This document shows positions 16,463-23,434 of a stretch of 29,408 nt of DNA, piece by piece. A program made the translations under genes and the position numbers. The stretch comes from an uncultured Burkholderiales bacterium (GTDB taxonomy: Bacteria; Pseudomonadota; Gammaproteobacteria; Burkholderiales; Burkholderiaceae_C), in NCBI GenBank assembly GCA_937927685.1, contig CALBSC010000025.1, positions 1 to 29,408 on the forward strand, read 5' to 3'. The notes beneath the pieces are model-generated. The model did not search any database, had not been told where the DNA came from, and saw only the letters and a list, made by a program, of their open reading frames with translations. The number at the start of each line of letters is the position of its first letter. Within the stretch, counting starts at the first letter, position 1.

Positions 16463-18637
16463 TCAGATCACGTGAAAGCCATGGGTGCCATCGCGCCCGA
16501 GTTGCGCCACCAGACCGAACTCCCAGTCGAGGTAGCCCTGCATCGCCTCACGCCGGTTGTGGGTGCCCTCATACGGACGGCGGTAGCGGTCAATGCGCTC
16601 GCTCAGCACGCCCGTGTCGTTGCTCTGCAGCCCTCCACCGGCGGCTTGCCAGGCCTGCGTGCCACCGGCCAGCCACAGCACCTGTGTCTGCGCTAGCAGG
16701 GCCCGCAGCGGGGCGACGGCGTGCCGGGACACACGCCCATCCGGACAGGTGACCACCACCCGCGCGGCCGCAGGCAGTCGTGGGACGTCCTGCTCGAAGC
16801 GGGAGCGCAACACCCAGCAGGCGCCCGGGATATGTCCCTTGACGAAGGCCGCACTGCTGCCGACATCCACCACCACCGTGTCGCTGTGGCCCAGCCAGTG
16901 TCGCAGGCGCTCAGGCGAGGCATGCACCAGCGGGTACACCGTGGCCGGCTGAGGAAGCGGCGCGGCCCCGACGGCACTCAGATCGGTGGCTTGAAGGCCT
17001 TCGAGCACATACACCTCCCAGGCCATCTGGGCCAACCAGGATGCACTCATGCAGGCGCGCACACCATCGGTGTCGTACAACACGATGCGCGCGCCACGTA
17101 CGGGCACGGAGTGGTCGGTTTCCTGCACCAGTTGTCCGCCCGGGGCGCTGGTCGCGCCAGGCAGGTGGGCTGTCAGGTACTCCTCGGGGGTACGCACGTC
17201 CAGTAGGTGGGTGGTCCGGTGGGGGTCGGACTGCAGGCGATGCAGCGTGCCCAGGTCGACGAACTGCACGCCCGCGCGCGCGGCCACATCGCGTGCGGCC
17301 GCGGCAGACTCGGCCTGATGCGCCATGTGGGTCAGGTCGAAGCGCCGCGTGGCACCGTGATCCAGGGTCTGGTCGGCCAGGGTCCAGCCGATCGTGCCGT
17401 TGCGCAAGGCAACCACCGGGTTGGGAATCCCCGCGTTGATGAGCGACTGTGTGCCGATGATGCTGCGGGTGCGACCGGCACAGTTGACCACGATCTGTGT
17501 GCGGGGATCGGGCGCCAGGCTGCGCGCGCGCAGCACCAGTTCCGCACCCGGCACGCTGATACCGCCCGGAATGCTCATGGTCTGGTATTCGTCAAAACGC
17601 CTGGCATCCAGGACCACCAGGTCAGCCCCTTGCTCGATCAGGGCTTTCACCTCGGGCGCGGGCAGCGAGGGGGTGTGACGAATGGATTCCACGAGTTCGC
17701 CAAAGGATTTGCTGGGCACGTTGACGTCGCGGAACAACTCACCGCCTGCGGCCGCCCAGCCCGCCAGGCCACCGTCCAGCAGACTGACCTGGCTGTACCC
17801 CAGGCTCTGCAGGATACGGGCGGCGGATTCGGCCAGTCCTTCGCCGTTGTCATACACCACCACGCGGGTGTCACGACGCGGCAGGCGAAGCCAGGCGTCG
17901 GCCTCGATCCGGCCCAGCGGCAGGTTGGCGGCAAACAGGGGGTGGCTTTGGGCAAACGGATCTTCTTCGCGCACGTCCAGCAACGCCAGTTCCTCGCGAA
18001 GCAGCAAGGCTTCGCGCACCTGGGTCGTGGGGGTCAGCGGCAACGGGGTGGCCAGTGCGCGCACGATGGGGTCGGCGGGGTCGTGCCTGACCGGGCTGTA
18101 GCCAGAGACAAAGCCCTTGCGACCGCCTTCCGGGGGATAGACCCAGCGCTGCACCTGGCCGATATCGGCACCATAGACATGGATGCTGATCGAGATCTGA
18201 TCGGGCAGGGCATTCCACACCTTGTGCACGTCGCCTATCGTGGGCGAGACGGCGTCAACATCGCCGGGTCGCAGGGTGTGCACCGGCCCCTGCGGCTGAC
18301 ATACGCCCGCCGCATCGGCTGCGTAGGCCTGACAGGATTCGCTGCCGCGCAACATGCCGATGAGCCCCCACACGGTGTGGTCGTGCACCGGCGTGGACTG
18401 ACCCGGGCCCCAGACAAAGCTCACCACCGAAAAGCGGCCCAGCGGGTCGACAAACAGCGGGTATTGCTGGTAGCGCTCCGGGCTGGGTTGTGCCTGCCCG
18501 TCAGGCAGCCAGTCATCGTGCTGCACCAGTGCCTGCAACAGGACGCGCGCTTCCTGAAGAATCGTGGGCTCATCAGCGGTGCGCTCCAGCAGTTCAGTGA
18601 GGGCGGAGATGAACAGATCCAGGCGTTGAGTGCTCAT
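16463..18637 (-). CDS. Cupin thiol dioxygenase fused to four rhodanese domains
   Basis: Cytosolic sulfur enzyme of 724 residues. Residues 1-185 form a cysteine dioxygenase-type cupin. Iron ligands are His85 and His87 in TPVHDHTVWGLIGMLRG and His138 in DVHKVWN. The Ser151-x-His153-x-Tyr155 triad (SIHVY) is intact. At the position where Arg binds cysteine carboxylate, the sequence has YQQ (Gln57/58), which fits Gln-type dioxygenases of 3-mercaptopropionate or mercaptosuccinate better than cysteine. Four rhodanese domains follow (about 205-300, 325-425, 455-550, 570-670). Active-site Cys is present in domain 2 (Cys386, CAGRTRS) and domain 4 (Cys631, CPDGRVS), but replaced in domains 1 and 3 (YDNGEG, YDTDGV). 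The ATG at 18637 is preferred over an upstream TTG at 18652. It is followed at once by an EamA exporter gene. Confidence 0.88.
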   Translation of the reverse strand: MSTQRLDLFISALTELLERTADEPTILQEARVLLQALVQHDDWLPDGQAQPSPERYQQYPLFVDPLGRFSVVSFVWGPGQSTPVHDHTVWGLIGMLRGSESCQAYAADAAGVCQPQGPVHTLRPGDVDAVSPTIGDVHKVWNALPDQISISIHVYGADIGQVQRWVYPPEGGRKGFVSGYSPVRHDPADPIVRALATPLPLTPTTQVREALLLREELALLDVREEDPFAQSHPLFAANLPLGRIEADAWLRLPRRDTRVVVYDNGEGLAESAARILQSLGYSQVSLLDGGLAGWAAAGGELFRDVNVPSKSFGELVESIRHTPSLPAPEVKALIEQGADLVVLDARRFDEYQTMSIPGGISVPGAELVLRARSLAPDPRTQIVVNCAGRTRSIIGTQSLINAGIPNPVVALRNGTIGWTLADQTLDHGATRRFDLTHMAHQAESAAAARDVAARAGVQFVDLGTLHRLQSDPHRTTHLLDVRTPEEYLTAHLPGATSAPGGQLVQETDHSVPVRGARIVLYDTDGVRACMSASWLAQMAWEVYVLEGLQATDLSAVGAAPLPQPATVYPLVHASPERLRHWLGHSDTVVVDVGSSAAFVKGHIPGACWVLRSRFEQDVPRLPAAARVVVTCPDGRVSRHAVAPLRALLAQTQVLWLAGGTQAWQAAGGGLQSNDTGVLSERIDRYRRPYEGTHNRREAMQGYLDWEFGLVAQLGRDGTHGFHVI

Positions 18638-18700
18638 GGGAAGGGTGCGCAAGGCGTGACAAAAAACGACAGGCCCATTGTTTCATACCCTGGCGCGACT

Positions 18701-18715
18701 GACTGGCACCCAGTC
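18701..18715. promoter_or_regulatory. Perfect dyad upstream of the thiol dioxygenase gene
   Basis: GACTGG and CCAGTC flank a 3-base loop, about 65 bp before the dioxygenase start codon. It could be an operator or part of the termination region behind the RsuA-like gene. Position near a promoter makes an operator plausible, but no -35/-10 pair could be assigned with confidence. Confidence 0.3.
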
Positions 18716-18740
18716 GACGGCCGCGCCACCGAAGCATTCA

Positions 18741-18767
18741 GGCCCTGGCGCATGATGTGCGCGGGCC
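18741..18767 (-). terminator. Strong hairpin downstream of the RsuA-like gene
   Basis: GGCCC-TG-GCGCA pairs with TGCGC-GGGCC around a 5-base loop, giving ten base pairs with a two-base bulge. It lies about 70 bp past the stop of the RsuA-like gene and before the dioxygenase gene. No T-run follows, so a classical intrinsic terminator is not shown. It may still end or pause the upstream transcript. Confidence 0.4.
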
Positions 18768-18790
18768 AGGTCTCTCACGCGGGCGCTGGT

Positions 18791-18840
18791 GGACGCAGCC
18801 GGACGTGAGCCGACGTGATCGGACGTGAGCGAACGTCAGC
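18791..18840. repeat. Tandem imperfect 10-bp repeat, five copies
   Basis: The units GGACGCAGCC, GGACGTGAGC, CGACGTGATC, GGACGTGAGC and GAACGTCAGC follow each other without spacing. Four of them place an ACGT core at exactly 10-bp steps (18803, 18813, 18823, 18833), about one helical turn. GGGCGCTG flanks the block on both sides (18781-18788 and 18841-18848). The last unit covers the stop codon of the RsuA-like gene. The block lies 150-200 bp upstream of the dioxygenase start. It may be a phased protein-binding array or simple slippage. Confidence 0.8.
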
Positions 18841-19588
18841 GGGCGCTGAGGGGGCTGTTGGCCGCCGCGAGTTCCTGCGCACTGAGCCATCGCCATTGCC
18901 CCGGCGGCAAGTCAGCCGGCAAGTGCAGTTGCCCCATTTGGGAGCGGTGCAGGCTCACCACCTCATGGCCGGTGGCGGCCAGCATGCGCTTGACCTGATG
19001 GTATTTGCCCTCGGTGAGCGTGAGTCGCAGGTGTTGGGGGGCGATGAGTTCACAGGCGGCGGCTTTCACGGGGCGCGGGTCGTCGTGCAGCACCACGCCT
19101 TGCAGCAGACGGCTCACCACCGCGGTGTCCATGGGCAGGGCTGTGCCCACTTCATACACCTTGGGCACATGGTGCCGTGGTGAGGTCATGCGGTGGATCA
19201 TGGCACCGTCGTCGGTCAGGATGAGCAGGCCGGTGGTGTCCTGGTCCAGCCGCCCGACCGCTTGCACACCCTGCACCGCAGCCTTGTTGGGGCGCTGCCG
19301 CAAGGGGGCGGGCAAGAGGCTGTAGATGCTGGGCCAGGTCGAGGGACGCTGCGAGCACTCGGTACCGGCGGGCTTGTGCAGGATCAGGTAGGCATGCTGG
19401 TGGTAAGCCCACGGCACGCCCTGAACGCGGTACGGCCACCCCGCCATGGGCGTGACCTCCTGCCAGGGGTCCTCCACCGTGATCCAGCGATCACTCTCCT
19501 GAATGGCCACGTGACCTTGCTGGACCAGTCCGGCGCAGACCCGGCGGGTACCAAAACCCTGGGTGTACAGCAATTCCTGCAGCGTCAT
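18836..19588 (-). CDS. rsuA: 16S rRNA pseudouridine synthase, RsuA/RluB family
   Basis: Pseudouridine synthase of 250 residues; RsuA is usually about 230. The N-terminal S4-like RNA-binding region covers about residues 1-50 (LQELLYTQGFGTRRVCAGLVQQGHVAI). The catalytic domain has YLILHKPAGTECS, the catalytic Asp115 in GRLDQDTTGLLILTDDG, and TEGKYHQVKRMLAATGHEVVSLHRSQMG. RsuA in E. coli modifies U516 of 16S rRNA; close relatives RluB, RluE and RluF act on 23S rRNA, and the short length with the SLPA-like C-terminal half favours RsuA. The ATG at 19588 follows the hydrolase stop by 22 bp; a longer open frame reaches far into the hydrolase gene and is not used. Confidence 0.88.
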   Translation of the reverse strand: MTLQELLYTQGFGTRRVCAGLVQQGHVAIQESDRWITVEDPWQEVTPMAGWPYRVQGVPWAYHQHAYLILHKPAGTECSQRPSTWPSIYSLLPAPLRQRPNKAAVQGVQAVGRLDQDTTGLLILTDDGAMIHRMTSPRHHVPKVYEVGTALPMDTAVVSRLLQGVVLHDDPRPVKAAACELIAPQHLRLTLTEGKYHQVKRMLAATGHEVVSLHRSQMGQLHLPADLPPGQWRWLSAQELAAANSPLSAR

Positions 19589-19610
19589 GCGGGGCACCAG
19601 ACGTCGACCT

Positions 19611-20396
19611 TCAGGCACACAAGGCCAGGAAACTGGCGATGCGCTCCAGGCAGTCCTGCGGCTGCTCGCGTTGCGGGGCATGGCCACAGTGGTCCAGCAC
19701 CAGGCGCTCGATGCGCCCGTGATCCGGACGGATGTCCTCGATCTGCTGCAGCGTGCCATAGGGATCTTCGCGCCCCTGGATGGCCAGCACCGGTGCGCTG
19801 ATGCGTCGGCAGTCCTGGCGGATATCAAACGAGCGGAAAGCGGGCGACAGCCAGACGTCGTTCCATTGCCAGAAGGCGCCGTCCACATCGTCGTGGTGAC
19901 GGCCCAGGCGCTCACGCAAGGAGCCGTGCAGGTAAGCGTCCCGCGCGGCCGTGATGCCCTCGATCGAGATCGGTTCCACGATGACATGCGGCGCCATCAC
20001 CACACAGGCCGAGACCGGGTGCTGAGAGGCGTGCAACAGGGCAATGGTGGCGCCATCGGAATGGCCGAGCAACACCGGTTGTTGCAAGCCCAGCGTCTGG
20101 AAAAGCGCTGGCAGGAGCGTCCAGGCCTCCTGGTGCATGTAGTCGGGGGGGAGTCGGTTGGCACCCCGCACATCCGGAATGGGGTCGGAGCGGCCATAGC
20201 CGCGTCGCGAGTACACCACCCCCTCGCGCTCGCACGCCTGGCAGACGGCCAGGGGCCAGTTGCCCGCGCGGCCAGACCACTGCCCCACCGAGCCCAGCCC
20301 TTCGTGCAGGAACACGATGGGTGCACGGCCCGGCGGTCCGCCGCCGCTGATGCGCTCGATTTCCAGTGAAACCCCGTTGATGTGGATGGATCCCAT
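19611..20396 (-). CDS. Alpha/beta hydrolase
   Basis: Alpha/beta-fold hydrolase of 261 residues, no signal peptide, so cytosolic. The oxyanion-hole strand is IVFLHEGLGSVGQW; the nucleophile elbow is GHSDGATIA (Ser113). The acid is Asp211 in GREDPYG and the base is His239 in CGHAPQRE, so the triad is complete. The Glu next to the oxyanion His (HEGLGS) and the long GYGRSD region recall esterases and the 2-hydroxymuconate hydrolase/proline-iminopeptidase side of the fold, but the substrate is not identifiable. It is followed 22 bp later by the RsuA-like gene, so they probably share a transcript. It is divergent from the beta-propeller operon. Confidence 0.88.
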   Translation of the reverse strand: MGSIHINGVSLEIERISGGGPPGRAPIVFLHEGLGSVGQWSGRAGNWPLAVCQACEREGVVYSRRGYGRSDPIPDVRGANRLPPDYMHQEAWTLLPALFQTLGLQQPVLLGHSDGATIALLHASQHPVSACVVMAPHVIVEPISIEGITAARDAYLHGSLRERLGRHHDDVDGAFWQWNDVWLSPAFRSFDIRQDCRRISAPVLAIQGREDPYGTLQQIEDIRPDHGRIERLVLDHCGHAPQREQPQDCLERIASFLALCA

Positions 20397-20402
20397 GCCG
20401 AA

Positions 20403-20408
20403 ATCTTA
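20403..20408 (-). promoter_or_regulatory. Putative -10 box for the hydrolase gene, possible leaderless start
   Basis: TAAGAT on the minus strand lies six bases before the ATG at 20396, with no Shine-Dalgarno between. No good -35 was found. The same arrangement is seen at 4777-4782. Confidence 0.35.
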
Positions 20409-20460
20409 CCGGCGGGGCTGACAGCAACATTGCAGGCGCGGGTGGGGGCGTCACAGCCGT

Positions 20461-20466
20461 TACACT
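20461..20466 (+). promoter_or_regulatory. Putative -10 box for the beta-propeller operon
   Basis: TACACT lies seven bases before the ATG at 20474. The divergent gap with the hydrolase gene is only 77 bp, so both promoters are close together. No convincing -35 at normal spacing. If this box is used, a start at the next in-frame ATG (20501) would have a short leader. Confidence 0.3.
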
Positions 20467-20473
20467 GGGCGGC

Positions 20474-21604
20474 ATGACGGGATATCAAGAGAATTCGGCC
20501 ATGGCAGTGCCTGTAAACAACGAGGGTCAACGCCACCCCGAGGGCTCCGGTCTGTCGCGCCCCGCGTTGTCAGTGGCGGGCCTCTCCCTGCAGGGGGAGT
20601 CGCCGCGCGACAACGGGCGGCTGACCCGGTGGCTGAAAAGCCTGGCGGCTGTGGCCGTGGCCCTGGGCTTGTCGGGGCTGACCGCGCACGCCGCTCGACC
20701 GCCGATTTTTGTGCTCAATTCGCAGGATGCGACCATCCACGTCATCGATCCCGACAGCTGGAGCGTGACGCAGCGCATTGCCACCGGCAAGGAGCCGCAC
20801 CACCTGTACCTGACGCCGGATGAAAAATCGGTCATCGTGGCCAATGCGGCCAACGACTCGCTCACGTTCATCGATCCCCGCACGGCCGAGGTCCAGCGCG
20901 TGGTGCGCAACATCATCGATCCCTACCACCTGCGTTTTTCGCCCGACATGAAGTGGCTGGTCACGGTGGCCAACCGCCTCAACCACATCGACCTCTACCG
21001 GTGGGACGGCAGCAACCTCAGCCTGGCCAAGCGCATTCCTTCCTCCAAAACGCCCAGCCACATCTGGATAGACAGCAAAAGCACCACGGTCTACACGTCC
21101 ATGCAGGACAGTGACGAACTGGTGGCGGTCGATCTGGCCACACAAGCCATCAAGTGGCGCATCAAAACGGGTTCGTTGCCCGCCGACGTGTTCGGCACGG
21201 CCGATGACCGCTTCCTGCTGGTGGGGCTGACCGGTGGCCGCGAGGTGCAGGTGTTTGATATCTCCGTCCAGCCCGCGCGACTGGTCAAGAGCATTTCCAC
21301 CGGCGAGGGGGCCCATGCCTTCCGTGCCCTGGGCGATGGCCGCCATGTGCTGGTGAGCAACCGGGTGGCCAACACGATCAGCAAGATTGACCTGCAGACC
21401 CTGGAGGTGGTGGGCAGTTTCAAGGCCCCGGGTGGCCCCGATTGCATGGAAGTCACCGCCGATGGACGACTGCTGATGGTGTCTTCGCGCTGGATTCAAA
21501 AGGTCAGTGTGATCGAGTTGGCCACCGGGCGCCTGGTGCGACAGGTGCGTGTGGGCAAGTCACCGCATGGCATCTGGACCCTCGAGCATGCCAAGCGACA
21601 GTAA
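20474..21604 (+). CDS. YVTN-family beta-propeller protein, exported
   Basis: Probable periplasmic or surface beta-propeller of 376 residues. The hydrophobic stretch WLKSLAAVAVALGLSGLTAHA (about 53-73), with a possible cleavage after AHA, is a signal peptide, but it is preceded by about 50 polar residues. The real start may therefore be later (ATG 20501 or a non-ATG codon). Repeats are of the form VxVIDxxxxxVxxxIxTGxxPHxLxxxPDxKxxxVANxxxxSLxFIDPRT, with about seven blades to the C-terminal VRVGKSPHGIWTL. Such propellers act as scaffolds or metabolite-binding modules. It is the first gene of a four-gene operon with overlapping ends, the next gene starting 17 bp before its stop. Confidence 0.85.
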   Translation: MTGYQENSAMAVPVNNEGQRHPEGSGLSRPALSVAGLSLQGESPRDNGRLTRWLKSLAAVAVALGLSGLTAHAARPPIFVLNSQDATIHVIDPDSWSVTQRIATGKEPHHLYLTPDEKSVIVANAANDSLTFIDPRTAEVQRVVRNIIDPYHLRFSPDMKWLVTVANRLNHIDLYRWDGSNLSLAKRIPSSKTPSHIWIDSKSTTVYTSMQDSDELVAVDLATQAIKWRIKTGSLPADVFGTADDRFLLVGLTGGREVQVFDISVQPARLVKSISTGEGAHAFRALGDGRHVLVSNRVANTISKIDLQTLEVVGSFKAPGGPDCMEVTADGRLLMVSSRWIQKVSVIELATGRLVRQVRVGKSPHGIWTLEHAKRQ

Positions 21605-22475
21605 ACCGGGCAGGCGTCGTAGTGGGCTGGCCGGGGGGTGGGCCCGTGGGCTGACCTGTGTGGCCGTGTGCTTCGCACTGCAACCCAGCGCGGGCTGGTC
21701 CACGTCCTCGTCACCCCCTGCCACGTCAGCCCCTACAACGACCGCGGCCACTGCTGCGCTGTGCCAGAAACCGGTGTACCTCACCTTCGATACGGGGCAC
21801 ATGGGGGTGGCCCCGCTGATCGCCGAGGTGTTGCGGCGTCATCAGGTGCCGGTGACTTTTTTTGCGGCCCATGAACCCACTCAGGAGGGCGATGGCTCCC
21901 TGGGCGCGCACTGGGCGCCGTGGTGGCAGGCCCGGGCTCGTGAGGGCCATGCCTTTGCCTCGCATACCCTGGACCATGTCTATTGGCTGGCTGATGCGCC
22001 GGCGGGCCAATTCGATGTTCGACCCAGCGCCGGGCCGCACAAGGGGCAACGCCTGCGCTGGACTGCCCGGCAGTATTGCGAGGAAATCACCCGGGCGCGC
22101 GAGCGCCTTCAAGCCCTGACCGGGGTCCCGGCCTTGCCGGTGTTTCGTGCCCCCGGGGGCAAGACCTCGCCAGCCCTTCTGCGCGCGGCCCAGGCCTGTG
22201 GCTATGCGCATGTGGGGTGGTCGGCCGCCGGTTTTCTGGGCGATGAGTTATCCAGCGACCGGTTTCCCAACGCGCAGTTGTTGCGCGAATCGCTGGCGCG
22301 AATCCGCCCTGGCGATATCCTGATGGCCCACCTGGGCATCTGGTCGCGCCAGGATCCCTGGGCCCCGGCCGTGCTGGAGCCGCTGGTGCAAGGGTTGCAA
22401 CAGCAGGGATTTTGCTTTCGCACCTTGCGGGAGCATCCGCAATTTCAGCCGTGGATAGCGAGGCACGGAGCATGA
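21588..22475 (+). CDS. Polysaccharide deacetylase (NodB-fold), exported, with altered metal motif
   Basis: Carbohydrate-esterase-4-type protein of 295 residues. An N-terminal basic then hydrophobic stretch (about 9-38) is a signal peptide or anchor, followed by a Ser/Thr/Ala/Pro-rich linker to about residue 57. Motif 1 is TFDTG (Asp68, Thr69) instead of the usual TFDDG, so the second, metal-binding Asp is missing. Motif 2 is SHTLDH (His126, His130), intact, and motif 3 is FRAPGG (Arg187). A later MAHLGIW may be motif 5. Reaction is probably removal of N- or O-acetyl groups from a surface glycan, though the altered motif may weaken metal binding. The ATG at 21588 overlaps the propeller gene by 17 bp. 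Confidence 0.85.
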   Translation: MPSDSKPGRRRSGLAGGWARGLTCVAVCFALQPSAGWSTSSSPPATSAPTTTAATAALCQKPVYLTFDTGHMGVAPLIAEVLRRHQVPVTFFAAHEPTQEGDGSLGAHWAPWWQARAREGHAFASHTLDHVYWLADAPAGQFDVRPSAGPHKGQRLRWTARQYCEEITRARERLQALTGVPALPVFRAPGGKTSPALLRAAQACGYAHVGWSAAGFLGDELSSDRFPNAQLLRESLARIRPGDILMAHLGIWSRQDPWAPAVLEPLVQGLQQQGFCFRTLREHPQFQPWIARHGA

Positions 22476-23434
22476 GTATGGAATGGTTGGGTGACGTCTG
22501 GGCCGTCCTGCAGGACGGCCTGTTTGAATCGGTGGTGCAGCCCGTGGCATTCAGCCTGGGTTTCGGGGGCATCCTGGAGCAGGCCTTCGAAGCCACCGGG
22601 TGGCTCATGGTGGGCGTGTTGCAATTGCTCATCATGGTGCTGCTGCTGCGCCCGCTGGAGCGTTGGCGCGCGGTGGAGCCGGTGGCAGACCCTGCCGCCG
22701 TACGAACCGACATGCTCTACACCTTCATTCATCGCCTGGGACTGTTTCGACTGGCCATGTTCTTCCTGCTCGACCCCGTTCTGCAAAGCCTGCTGGGTGA
22801 GTTGCGCAGCCAGGGTCTGGGCACCTGGCACCTGGATGCCCTGTGGCCCGGGGTGACCGACATTCCCTGGGTCGCTTTTGTGCTGTATCTGGTGGTGTTC
22901 GATGCGCTGGCCTACGGCTTGCATCGGGCGCAGCACCACTGGTCGTGGTGGTGGGCCTTGCATGCCGTGCACCACTCCCAGCGACAGATGACGATGTGGA
23001 CCGACAACCGAAACCACGTGCTCGACGACATGATTCACGCCGTGATCTGGGTGCTGGTGGCGCAGGCCATCGGCATGGGGCCGGGCCAGTTTGTGGCCCT
23101 CATCGCCTTGACGCAATTGAGTGAAAGTTTTCAACACGCCAATCTGCGCTGCAGTTTTGGCCGATGGGGTGAACGGCTCTGGGTCAGTCCGCGTTTTCAC
23201 CGCTTGCATCATGCCATTGGCCTGGGTCACGAGCATGCATCCGGGGTGCTGGGCGGCCACAATTTTGGCGTGCTCCTGCCCTGGTGGGACCTGCTCTTCG
23301 GAACGGCCCGTTTTGATGATCCTGTGACCCCCACCGGCATCCGTGATCAAGTGGAAGCGGGGCGCGATTACGGTCGCGGCTGGTGGGCCCAGCAACGCCT
23401 GGGCCTGGTGCGTTGCTGGGAGGCATTCAAGTGA
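22472..23434 (+). CDS. Sterol desaturase/fatty acid hydroxylase superfamily membrane protein
   Basis: Membrane-bound di-iron hydroxylase family, 320 residues with four to five hydrophobic segments. The histidine clusters are HRAQHH (151, 155, 156), HAVHH (164, 167, 168) and HRLHH (243, 246, 247), with more His near 253-263; these are the usual iron ligands. Members hydroxylate or desaturate lipids such as sterols, carotenoids, sphingoid bases or ornithine lipids, using O2. The ATG at 22472 overlaps the deacetylase stop as ATGA, so coupling is strong. Its place between an exported deacetylase and an MFS transporter suggests a lipid or lipid-linked substrate, but none can be named. Confidence 0.9.
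   Translation: MSMEWLGDVWAVLQDGLFESVVQPVAFSLGFGGILEQAFEATGWLMVGVLQLLIMVLLLRPLERWRAVEPVADPAAVRTDMLYTFIHRLGLFRLAMFFLLDPVLQSLLGELRSQGLGTWHLDALWPGVTDIPWVAFVLYLVVFDALAYGLHRAQHHWSWWWALHAVHHSQRQMTMWTDNRNHVLDDMIHAVIWVLVAQAIGMGPGQFVALIALTQLSESFQHANLRCSFGRWGERLWVSPRFHRLHHAIGLGHEHASGVLGGHNFGVLLPWWDLLFGTARFDDPVTPTGIRDQVEAGRDYGRGWWAQQRLGLVRCWEAFK

Noticed and set aside
17207..18808. Long open frame (533 codons) on the plus strand opposite the dioxygenase-rhodanese gene
   Set aside because: Low-complexity, His/Gln/Arg-rich translation without any domain; it mirrors the real gene.
18791..18840. CRISPR-like repeat array
   Set aside because: The 10-bp units follow each other without spacers and are much too short.
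19589..19987. N-terminal extension of the RsuA-like protein by 133 codons
   Set aside because: It lies inside the well-supported hydrolase gene in another frame and is low-complexity Arg/Ser/Trp-rich sequence.
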